NCBI GenBank assembly: GCA_026387515.1
Contig: JAPLLP010000083.1
Location: 1-5,206 of the forward strand
DNA from: Candidatus Omnitrophota bacterium
Lineage (GTDB): Bacteria > Omnitrophota > Koll11 > Gygaellales > Profunditerraquicolaceae
Length of the DNA: 5,206 nucleotides
Direction: 5' to 3'
Shown here: positions 1 through 5,206 of the stretch, one piece after another
Numbering within the stretch: position 1 is the first letter of the stretch
How the letters are laid out: every line of letters starts with the position of its first letter
Made by a program: the position numbers and the translations under genes
The notes under the pieces: generated by a model
Database searches by the model: none
Told to the model about the DNA's origin: nothing
What the model saw: only the letters and a program-made list of their open reading frames with translations

Positions 1-482
1 GACTTTCTTATTACCAGCGGAGCCTCCTCCCTCTTACCTTTAGTCTTTTTAATAGTAACGCTGTACCCGGCCTGGTCATAGTTTTCTATAATGTGCTCGC
101 GGCTAAACCAGTTAACAATATAACGCTCAATGCGCATCGGCAATAGGGTTAGCGGATCGCCATAGATTTTTTCGGTATCCGTAAACCTCGCCAATCTAGT
201 ATCTAAGGTCATCAGGAGCGCGGGCTGGCCGTTGATCTCGGCCTTGGCCAGGTAATTAAACCGGGAGCTACCCAAGCTAAAGCCTCCGAATCTTATATCA
301 TAGGTTATTCTTTCGCCGAGGTAAGTATAAAGATTACTCTCTTCCTCCGGAGCGGGCTTCAGGACCACGGTATCCTTCCGATTTATTTTTATTCCCAAAA
401 ATATCAGGCCGGAGATCAAAATAATGATACTAAGCGCGGCAAACAATAATCCGAAAACTAACGCTATCTTACCTTTAGACAT
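1..482 (-). CDS. DUF3108-like membrane-anchored envelope protein, N-terminal part
   Basis: Partial gene: 160 complete codons are visible and the C-terminus runs off the left edge. After a short basic start (MSKGK) there is one long hydrophobic stretch at about residues 7-30, which reads as a signal anchor or uncleaved signal peptide. A polar linker rich in Glu and Pro follows (about 43-48), then a beta-rich region with GERITYDIRFGGFSLGSSRF at about 56-75 and LPMRIERY near 133-141. That pattern resembles DUF3108 proteins, which are periplasmic or envelope beta-rich proteins of unknown function. The ATG (480-482) directly abuts the gpmA stop codon (483-485), giving TAAATG, so translation is probably coupled to gpmA. 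The only SD-like sequence is a weak GGGAAAGG about 11 bases upstream, inside the end of gpmA. The family call rests on recognised pattern only; membrane anchoring is more certain than the family. Confidence 0.72.
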   Translation of the reverse strand, partial: MSKGKIALVFGLLFAALSIIILISGLIFLGIKINRKDTVVLKPAPEEESNLYTYLGERITYDIRFGGFSLGSSRFNYLAKAEINGQPALLMTLDTRLARFTDTEKIYGDPLTLLPMRIERYIVNWFSREHIIENYDQAGYSVTIKKTKGKREEAPLVIRK

Positions 483-1232
483 TTACTTTTTGGCCTTTCC
501 CTGATTAGCCACATGGGCAGTAGCCTTAGCTACCTCTTCAGGATCACCCAGGTAATAATGCTTGAGCGCCTTGAGGTCTTTATCGAGTTCGTAGACCAGC
601 GGAATTCCGGTAGGGATATTCAAACTCACGATCTCCTGGTCAGAAACATTATCCAGGTATTTTACCAGCGCCCGGAGGCTATTCCCGTGCGCGGCGATTA
701 TCACATTTTTGCCTTGCTTTACCTTCAAAGCGATAGTCTCATGCCAATAAGGGAGAAACCTAGCCACGGTATCCTTGAGGCATTCAGTCAGGGGAAGATC
801 AATCTTGTCCATATCACTGTAACGCGGGTCATTCCCCGGATAACGGGTATCGTTTTTTTCAAGGGCCGGCGGACGAATATCATAACTCCTGCGCCAGATA
901 AGTACTTGGTCATCTCCGAACTTAGCGGCTGTCTCTGCCTTATTCAAACCCTGCAACGCGCCGTAATGCCTTTCATTCAAGCGCCAGGAATTATACACCG
1001 GGATCCACATCAGGTCCATCTCATCAAGCGTGATCCATAGGGTGCGGATAGCCCTTTTTAATACCGAGGTAAAAGCCAGGTCAAAAACAAACCCCTCTTT
1101 TTTCAATACCTGCCCGGCCTTGGTTGCCTCCAGTATCCCTTTTTCCGACAAGTCAACATCGGTCCAGCCGGTAAAACGGTTCTCTTTATTCCAGATACTT
1201 TCTCCGTGGCGCAACAACACTAATTTGTACAT
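483..1232 (-). CDS. gpmA: 2,3-bisphosphoglycerate-dependent phosphoglycerate mutase
   Basis: This enzyme interconverts 3-phosphoglycerate and 2-phosphoglycerate in cytosolic glycolysis and gluconeogenesis through a phosphohistidine intermediate. At 249 residues it matches the usual length of the family (E. coli GpmA has 250). The phosphohistidine motif [10 protein letters not shown] places the catalytic His at residue 9, followed by [15 protein letters not shown] (18-32). Phosphate-contacting Arg60 lies in [10 protein letters not shown], the proton donor Glu87 in [15 protein letters not shown], and the second catalytic His182 in [14 protein letters not shown]. All key residues are present, so it should be active. 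The start is well supported: it begins directly at the conserved N-terminus and has a good SD (GAAAGGA) seven bases upstream. One base separates it from the upstream DUF2062 stop, and the next gene starts immediately after its stop. It differs from the unrelated metal-dependent GpmI type. Confidence 0.97.
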   Translation of the reverse strand: MYKLVLLRHGESIWNKENRFTGWTDVDLSEKGILEATKAGQVLKKEGFVFDLAFTSVLKRAIRTLWITLDEMDLMWIPVYNSWRLNERHYGALQGLNKAETAAKFGDDQVLIWRRSYDIRPPALEKNDTRYPGNDPRYSDMDKIDLPLTECLKDTVARFLPYWHETIALKVKQGKNVIIAAHGNSLRALVKYLDNVSDQEIVSLNIPTGIPLVYELDKDLKALKHYYLGDPEEVAKATAHVANQGKAKK

Positions 1233-1233
1233 C

Positions 1234-1665
1234 TCACAATCCTTTCTTTTTTCGCAGATGCGACAACCAAAAAAATGTTACTAGATAAGCGATAAAACCG
1301 CATGTTAAAGAAACCAAAAAGTAGCCCAGGATAACCGGCAAGAATATATCCAGAAAAGAAGCCTTAAATAACAGCTTCCAGCTAAAATGCTTAAAAACTC
1401 CCCCCCAGCCATTATATACGTCCTGCCAGCGGAGATTCATTATAGCTGAGCCCAATCTAATTGACAATAAAAATGTGGCAACGCTCAGCCAGGTGTTGGT
1501 GATCAACGCCCCCAGTACCGTTGCCACTTTATTCAGGCGAAATATAGCTGCAAAGACCAATGCCGCGATAACCCCTAAACCGGGCATAACCCCTAAAAAA
1601 ACTCCCACCCCTAGCCCAAAGGCGACCCTGTGAGTTGAATCATTGATGCGCAATAACCTATTCAT
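1234..1665 (-). CDS. DUF2062 domain integral membrane protein
   Basis: A 143-residue polytopic membrane protein. It opens with [29 protein letters not shown], laid out like the DUF2062 N-terminus: a short basic segment, a Ser-x-His/Pro-x-Val/Ile turn, then a Gly-rich hydrophobic helix ending in a Pro-Gly kink. Hydrophobic segments lie at about 14-41, 47-69 and 106-134, with the family-like FRLNK at 42-46 between the first two. The protein ends in a basic cytosolic-type tail (HLRKKKGL). DUF2062 proteins have no established biochemical role; some are found fused to or beside glycosyltransferases and lipid-related genes. The start overlaps the end of the acyl-CoA ligase gene by eight bases. No strong SD is visible (only AAAAG directly before the ATG), so coupled translation is likely. 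The family call is fairly firm, the function unknown. Confidence 0.85.
   Translation of the reverse strand: MNRLLRINDSTHRVAFGLGVGVFLGVMPGLGVIAALVFAAIFRLNKVATVLGALITNTWLSVATFLLSIRLGSAIMNLRWQDVYNGWGGVFKHFSWKLLFKASFLDIFLPVILGYFLVSLTCGFIAYLVTFFWLSHLRKKKGL
1240..1246 (-). promoter_or_regulatory. Shine-Dalgarno site of gpmA
   Basis: The minus strand reads GAAAGGA here, seven bases before the gpmA ATG at 1230-1232. It lies entirely within the last codons of the DUF2062 gene, where it encodes the Lys-Lys-Gly tail. It is one of the two clearest ribosome binding sites in the window and suggests that gpmA is initiated independently even though it follows the previous stop after a single base. Confidence 0.75.
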
Positions 1666-3193
1666 CTTTTAATAGGCGCTTTAAGATCTTACCGGTGGTA
1701 TTTTTGGGAAGGCTGGAACGGAATTCTATCCATTTGGGAATCTTAAAAGAAGCTAATCTATCTCTAAGATACTGAATAATCTCTTGTTCCGTGGCAGCCG
1801 AGTTCTCTTTTAAAACCACAAAACCCTTAGGCACCTCTCCTTTATGTTTATCCGGCAGCCCAATCACCGCCGCCTCTTTTACCTTGGGATTCTGATAAAG
1901 GACATCCTCTATCTCCCTGGGGTAAACGTTCAGGCCCCGCACATTGATCATCTCTTTTAACCTACCGGAGATATAAAGATAACCGTTCTGGTCAATCCTG
2001 GCCATATCTCCGGTATAAAGCCAGTTATCCCTTAATGCCAAAAAAGTCGCTTCCGGCTGCCTAAAATAACCCTGCATGACATTGGGCCCCTTTACCAGAA
2101 GTTCTCCTATCTGACCCGAAGCAACTTCATTGCCGTTTACATCTACGATTTTGACGTCTATATTCTTAGTTAAAACCTTACCTATGGATCCGGGCATTCT
2201 TTTGTCTTTTAAAGGATTTATGGTTACCACCGGAGAGGCCTCGGTCAAACCATACCCCTCAAGCAGAGGTATGCGGAATTTTCTTTCAAAGGCCCGGAAG
2301 GTCTCAGCCGGTAATGCCGCTGCCCCGGATACGCATACTTTAAGCGGATTAAAAAGCCTGATCAACGGGCTATTCAAGACTTTGGGCAATTTTATATTCG
2401 CTAATATGTTATATATAGATGGCACACCCACAAATACGTCCACGCGGTTTTTTCTGATAGCCCGGATAATGCGCTTAAAAGGCCGCACGGACTTCATCAG
2501 GATTATTTTCGCCCCGACAAGTAAGGGTAAGTTCATGCAGACCGTAGCAGCAAAAGAATGAAATAAGGGCAGTATGCAGATAAAGGTATTCTTATGATTA
2601 ACTTTTATGGCGCAGGAACAATCAATGGCATTGGAGATCAGGTTAGAATGCGACAGTATCGCGCCTTTGGGGAAACCGGTAGTGCCTGAAGTATACAGGA
2701 TCACTGCCGGGCCCTGAAAAGAAGAAATGCCCTGCAATATGCCGGCATCCGTATCTTTTACCAAGCTATGGAAATCAGCAAGGCCGTCTCTTATCTTGCT
2801 TGTGGTTATAACCTGCCTGAGGTGATCCAGCCTTAACTTTAATTCTTCGGCCATATCCACATACGTCCGTGAGGTAATCAAATATGAAGCCTGGCTGTCC
2901 TGCAGGATGAACTTGGCCTCCTCGATCTTGAACATATAATTTATCGGCACAACCGTTGCGCCTGCTTTTAAAACCGCGAAATAGCTATAGACAAATTCCG
3001 GACAGTTATCCAGGAACACGGCAACCCTATCCAGAGGCTTTACCCCCAACCTGATCAATCCTACGGCAATACGGTTAGTCAGGTCATCCAGAGATTTATA
3101 GCTTATCTTTTTTTGGCCAAAGACTAAAGCAATCCTGTGGGGATGGATTTTGGCGCTTAGACTTAATAGCTCACCTAGGTTCTGCGGGACCAT
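1658..3193 (-). CDS. AMP-forming long-chain fatty-acid-CoA ligase family protein
   Basis: A 511-residue ANL-superfamily adenylating enzyme, predicted to activate a carboxylic acid with ATP to an acyl-adenylate and then load it on CoA. Seen in order: the phosphate-binding loop YTSGTTGFPKG (167-177), LPLFHSF (208-214), SGAAALPAE near 289-297, the aromatic-Gly-Leu-Thr-Glu motif EGYGLTEASP (312-321), the ATP-ribose-binding YTGD (393-396), the hinge GRLKEMIN (410-417) followed by GLNVYPREIED, and the near-C-terminal catalytic Lys502 in PKNTTGKILKRLL. All core motifs are intact and the length is normal. The overall pattern is closest to FadD-like medium/long-chain acyl-CoA synthetases, but acyl-ACP ligases and other acid ligases look the same at this level, so the substrate is not settled. 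Its ATG follows the radical SAM stop with no gap (TAGATG) and without a recognisable SD; the downstream DUF2062 gene overlaps its 3' end. Confidence 0.93.
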   Translation of the reverse strand: MVPQNLGELLSLSAKIHPHRIALVFGQKKISYKSLDDLTNRIAVGLIRLGVKPLDRVAVFLDNCPEFVYSYFAVLKAGATVVPINYMFKIEEAKFILQDSQASYLITSRTYVDMAEELKLRLDHLRQVITTSKIRDGLADFHSLVKDTDAGILQGISSFQGPAVILYTSGTTGFPKGAILSHSNLISNAIDCSCAIKVNHKNTFICILPLFHSFAATVCMNLPLLVGAKIILMKSVRPFKRIIRAIRKNRVDVFVGVPSIYNILANIKLPKVLNSPLIRLFNPLKVCVSGAAALPAETFRAFERKFRIPLLEGYGLTEASPVVTINPLKDKRMPGSIGKVLTKNIDVKIVDVNGNEVASGQIGELLVKGPNVMQGYFRQPEATFLALRDNWLYTGDMARIDQNGYLYISGRLKEMINVRGLNVYPREIEDVLYQNPKVKEAAVIGLPDKHKGEVPKGFVVLKENSAATEQEIIQYLRDRLASFKIPKWIEFRSSLPKNTTGKILKRLLKDE

Positions 3194-4001
3194 CTACATT
3201 GGTTTTATGTTTATGCCTGCCAAAGCCTCCAGGCCATGCTCTTCCTGGGTCCAGCCATTATTCAGGCCGAATTTTTGCAGCGCCGCTTTAGCCGCCTCGT
3301 ATTCTTGCGGGATGATGCGGCGGCAAATCCGATTAAACTGGCTGGCCTTGTAGCAAGGCATATACTGACTCATCAGGCTTATATAAGTCTCCGGGGAAAT
3401 CTCCTGGGCAATGAACCTGGCTATTTTTTCCGTCCCGGAGATACCCTCCGGAAGAACCAGATGCCTGATAATCAGCTTGCCAATACCTACCTGCCGGTAC
3501 ATTTCTTTCACTGCTGCCTGATTATACTCAGGGTAACCTGGGGCGTTTGAATATTTGACCGCGTTCTGGTTATCAGCATACCGCATATCCACAAGGTAAA
3601 TATCCACCATCCCTTCTAACAATTTTATAACTTCGGGTAATTCATAACCGCTGGTATTATAGACAACAGGAATATTTAACCCTTTCTTTATAGCCGCGCG
3701 CAGCGCTTTTAATATCTGCGGCATGACATGGGTAGGAGTAACCAGATTGATATTATGGCAATGTTTATCCTGCAGTCTAAGCATGATCTCGCCTAACTCC
3801 TCCGGCCCAACTTCCCTACCGTTCTCTGCCTGGCTGAACTGATAGTTCTGGCAATAGACGCATGGGCGGCTCTTCTCCGTGGTGCGCCATAAAACTGTAC
3901 ACCCTCGCCTTAAGGCCTGTTTTACAGTAACCCTTCTGGTCTTTTAAACGGTTCACCCGGCATTTGCGTGGGCAGATCTCGCAAGACTCTAAAAGTTTCA
4001 T
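3194..4001 (-). pseudogene. PflX-like radical SAM protein, broken by internal deletion and frameshift
   Basis: Two reading frames together make one radical SAM protein of the PflX type (COG1313, related to pyruvate-formate-lyase activating enzymes). The first frame, from ATG at 3999-4001, carries N-terminal cysteines C7, C10, C14 and C26 and ends its homology at HHGEEPP (40-46). The second frame picks up at 3862 with CVYCQNY and continues through NINLVTPTH, VYNTSGYE, IYLVDMRYAD, RHLVLPEG and LMSQYMPCYKA to the stop at 3194-3196. Intact relatives have roughly 18 residues between EEPP and CVYC, of the form SG..GSGTIFFSGCNLR. Here they are absent, which takes away the first Cys of CxxxCxxC and shifts the frame. 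Restoring about 53 bases would give a protein of about 287 residues, normal for the family. The start overlaps the DUF4416 stop by four bases (ATGA) with GCAGG just upstream. As read, it cannot bind the SAM cluster normally. A sequence or assembly error is the alternative to a true pseudogene. Confidence 0.85.
3860..3866 (-). other. Deletion/frameshift junction in the radical SAM gene
   Basis: The last codon that fits the N-terminal half is the second Pro of GEEPP (3864-3866). The first codon that fits the C-terminal half is the Cys of CVYC (3860-3862), and the single base at 3863 lies between them. The upstream frame continues past this point with unrelated residues (MRLLPELSV...) to a stop at 3816. 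The downstream frame is open back to a stop at 3922-3924 but encodes nothing family-like before CVYC. Confidence 0.8.
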
Positions 4002-4519
4002 GAAACCTGCTTTCTATATATTTCCCGGAGATGGTTGAATGTCTCAATATACTCCAAGGTCCGGTAATCCGGATAAGTCCATTCCCAGGGTTTAAAACTC
4101 TTATCTTGATAATAAAGGGTGATCTCCGCGAAGATCCCATCACCGATATAAATACGATGCCGATAATCCTTGGTAGTGGCTAAAAGTAATTTAGATAGAT
4201 CAAGGTACCCGGGATCAATGTTTACGCGGCGCGCGCCTCTAGTAGATAATTTTGACTCGATCCTATTGGTCTTGATCTTAATGCGGGAGAGCTGTTCCGG
4301 AGGAATGAGTTTGCGGAAACTGATGAATCTTTTTTTTAAATCGGCCCCGAATTCCTTCTGGTAATAATCGGTATGATTAAAATTGAGCGCATTGCTTTCA
4401 AAGTCGATGCTGCCAAATAATTTTTTTAATGCCGAAAAGACCAGCGATAATACGGCCTCATCTTTATAGATTAAACCGATAATCAACTTAACAGGTGGGT
4501 GTTTCCTTATGCAGCCCAT
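3998..4519 (-). CDS. DUF4416 family protein
   Basis: A 173-residue soluble protein that I recognise as DUF4416 (unknown function). It begins with MGCIRKHPPVKLIIGLIY, the usual family start, which supports the chosen ATG although no SD precedes it. Further conserved stretches are TDYY (50-53) followed by an acidic/basic segment, FRKLIPPEQL (68-77), KTNRIE (83-88), RRVNIDPGYLDLSKLLLATT (97-116), KDYRHRIYIGDGIFAE (117-132) and WTYPDYR (147-153). The density of conserved charged and aromatic residues looks enzyme-like, but no reaction is known. There is no signal peptide or membrane segment. It sits 19 bases after the PilZ stop and overlaps the radical SAM start by four bases (ATGA), so the two are probably translationally coupled. 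The family identification is confident; function is open. Confidence 0.88.
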   Translation of the reverse strand: MGCIRKHPPVKLIIGLIYKDEAVLSLVFSALKKLFGSIDFESNALNFNHTDYYQKEFGADLKKRFISFRKLIPPEQLSRIKIKTNRIESKLSTRGARRVNIDPGYLDLSKLLLATTKDYRHRIYIGDGIFAEITLYYQDKSFKPWEWTYPDYRTLEYIETFNHLREIYRKQVS

Positions 4520-4538
4520 GCAAAGAAAGGCTTAATAT

Positions 4539-4898
4539 CTATTTAGGCAGGAACTGATTGATATACTGGGTTATCTTCTGCCGCTGGCTGTTATTAATCT
4601 GATTAAAGAATAACGCGATATTAAAACCCCCGTCAGGCGCGTCCTCGGTCCTGACGATCACTCCCTTGCATTCGATATCCAGCTTGCGCTCGGAATTAGC
4701 ATCTACTACCGGCAGGCTCATCCTTACCGCCATCTTAGTAAAAGGTGGCACGTATTTTTCTACCCTGCAATACGCGCCCAGGCAACTGATGTTTTGGGTC
4801 GTGGTAGAAAAATCATAGCCGTTTACCGCCAGTTTTATGGGCAGGGTGTGATCAATGCGCGGATGTATCCTTCTTTCAGCTTTTAGTGTCTTACTCAT
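4539..4898 (-). CDS. PilZ domain protein, probable c-di-GMP receptor
   Basis: A stand-alone PilZ domain of 119 residues. The c-di-GMP-binding RxxxR motif is seen in ERRIHPRID (R10 and R14), and the second motif (D/N)xSxxG in NISCLGAY (N36, S38, G41). The rest alternates in the beta-strand pattern of the PilZ barrel, including IECKGVIVRTE and GGFNIALFF, and ends in a helix rich in Gln and Asn. Both ligand-binding motifs are intact, so binding of cyclic di-GMP is expected; the output partner is unknown, since there is no second domain. The gene overlaps the 3' end of the upstream small cysteine protein by eight bases. Only a weak purine-rich stretch (GAAGAG) precedes the ATG, so its translation is likely coupled to that gene. 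A second PilZ protein lies just upstream. Confidence 0.9.
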   Translation of the reverse strand: MSKTLKAERRIHPRIDHTLPIKLAVNGYDFSTTTQNISCLGAYCRVEKYVPPFTKMAVRMSLPVVDANSERKLDIECKGVIVRTEDAPDGGFNIALFFNQINNSQRQKITQYINQFLPK

Positions 4899-5061
4899 TT
4901 TTCTCTTCTTTAGGCTTTTTGCTGTTTTTCCAGCACTTCTTGGTGCAATAAAATTTCCCGTTGCGGTAATAACGCTTCAACCTCTTGATCGGCTTGCTGC
5001 AAGAGGCACAATTTGTTTGTTTTTCTTCCGGGGCGGCAGCTTTAACTTCTTCGGCGCTCAT
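4891..5061 (-). CDS. Small four-cysteine, probably zinc-binding protein
   Basis: A 56-residue protein too short for most gene callers. It starts MSAEEVKAAAPEEK (acidic, low complexity), followed by a compact core with two cysteine pairs: C18-x2-C21 (NCASCSKP) and C39-x3-C43 (FYCTKKCW), 17 residues apart. Between them is the basic aromatic stretch KRLKRYYRNGKFY. The tail is Lys/Glu-rich. The pattern fits a small zinc ribbon or TRASH/treble-clef-like finger; a metal role is inferred from cysteine spacing only. Support that it is real: a strong SD (GAAAGGA) lies eight bases upstream, it fits the gap between the two PilZ genes, and its end overlaps the next start by eight bases. No family name can be given. 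It might bind nucleic acid or a protein partner. Confidence 0.78.
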   Translation of the reverse strand: MSAEEVKAAAPEEKQTNCASCSKPIKRLKRYYRNGKFYCTKKCWKNSKKPKEEKNE

Positions 5062-5069
5062 TTACTATT

Positions 5070-5076
5070 TCCTTTC
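5070..5076 (-). promoter_or_regulatory. Shine-Dalgarno site of the small cysteine protein
   Basis: The minus strand reads GAAAGGA, eight bases before the ATG at 5059-5061 and just after the stop codon of the upstream PilZ gene. It fixes the start of the 56-residue protein and is the main non-homology evidence that this short frame is translated. Confidence 0.75.
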
Positions 5077-5077
5077 T

Positions 5078-5206
5078 CTAAGCAAGCTTATCCATCTGCA
5101 TGGCAATATAATCACCCAGGTAATTCTTATTCGACTGTTCCATCTCGATAAATTCTACCCCCACCTTATAACGGTGGGAAAAAGGAAGCCGATTTACCCA
5201 GGCAAC
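5078..5206 (-). CDS. PilZ-domain protein, C-terminal end (partial)
   Basis: The reading frame enters at the right edge and runs 42 codons to a TAG at 5078-5080. The visible residues VAWVNRLPFSHRYKVGVEFIEM followed by NKNYLGDYIAMQMDK match the end of a PilZ barrel: a strand with a x-V-x-W-V pattern, a Tyr-x-Val-Gly-(Val/Ile)-x-Phe strand, then a C-terminal amphipathic helix. The RxxxR and (D/N)xSxxG motifs would lie outside the window, so ligand binding cannot be judged, nor whether the protein carries other domains. It ends 16 bases before the small cysteine protein and so appears to be the first visible gene of the same transcription unit. The family call rests on a short fragment. Confidence 0.68.
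   Translation of the reverse strand, partial: VAWVNRLPFSHRYKVGVEFIEMEQSNKNYLGDYIAMQMDKLA

Noticed and set aside
513..1040. A long plus-strand reading frame of 175 codons opposite gpmA.
   Set aside because: It is antisense to a fully conserved gpmA and has no recognisable protein pattern; the same applies to the other plus-strand frames, such as 2130-2561, 3236-3550 and 4855-5151.
3194..3784. A complete 196-residue protein starting at the ATG at 3784.
   Set aside because: The same frame encodes clear family sequence (CVYCQNY and onward) upstream of that ATG back to 3862, so the Met is internal to a larger broken radical SAM gene.
3816..4001. A separate 61-residue cysteine-rich small protein.
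   Set aside because: Its first 46 residues are the normal N-terminus of the radical SAM protein; the last 15 are out-of-frame sequence after the deletion.
3922..4143. A 73-codon minus-strand reading frame overlapping DUF4416 and the radical SAM start.
   Set aside because: It lies in a different frame inside two recognised genes and has no family-like pattern or SD.
4520..4538. The largest gap between genes (19 bases), considered for a promoter or terminator.
   Set aside because: It is too short for a promoter and has no stem-loop.
5160..5178. An inverted repeat CCCACC/GGTGGG with a seven-base loop, considered as a terminator or binding site.
   Set aside because: It lies inside the PilZ coding sequence, where it encodes the HRYKVG region, and on the transcribed strand it is not followed by a T-run.

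Overview
The window is a tightly packed stretch of a bacterial chromosome in which all supported genes lie on the minus strand, so transcription runs from base 5206 down to base 1. Neighbouring genes overlap by 4 to 8 bases, abut exactly, or are separated by at most 19 bases, and I see no internal terminator or promoter. It looks like the middle of one long operon, cut at both ends. Moderate GC, DUF4416 and DUF2062 proteins, PilZ proteins and a PflX-like radical SAM protein next to a fatty-acyl-CoA ligase suggest an uncultured Gram-negative lineage such as Omnitrophota or a relative. This is a guess from gene content and phylogeny was not tested.

In transcription order: (1) the C-terminal end of a PilZ-domain protein (5206-5078); (2) a 56-residue protein with two cysteine pairs, probably zinc-binding (5061-4891), found by reading the sequence directly; (3) a complete PilZ protein (4898-4539); (4) a DUF4416 protein (4519-3998); (5) a PflX-type radical SAM gene (4001-3194), broken by an apparent internal deletion of about 53 bases that removes the first cysteine of the cluster motif and shifts the frame; (6) an AMP-forming fatty-acid-CoA ligase (3193-1658); (7) a DUF2062 membrane protein (1665-1234); (8) 2,3-bisphosphoglycerate-dependent phosphoglycerate mutase, gpmA (1232-483); (9) the N-terminal part of a membrane-anchored DUF3108-like protein (482-1).

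The genes do not form one obvious pathway. The first part is signalling (c-di-GMP receptors of the PilZ family); the rest is metabolic or envelope-related: acyl activation, a polytopic membrane protein, a glycolytic enzyme and an envelope protein. The clearest anomaly is the broken radical SAM gene, which is either a real pseudogene or a local sequence or assembly error. I found no mobile element, CRISPR array, RNA gene or convincing new multi-gene system.
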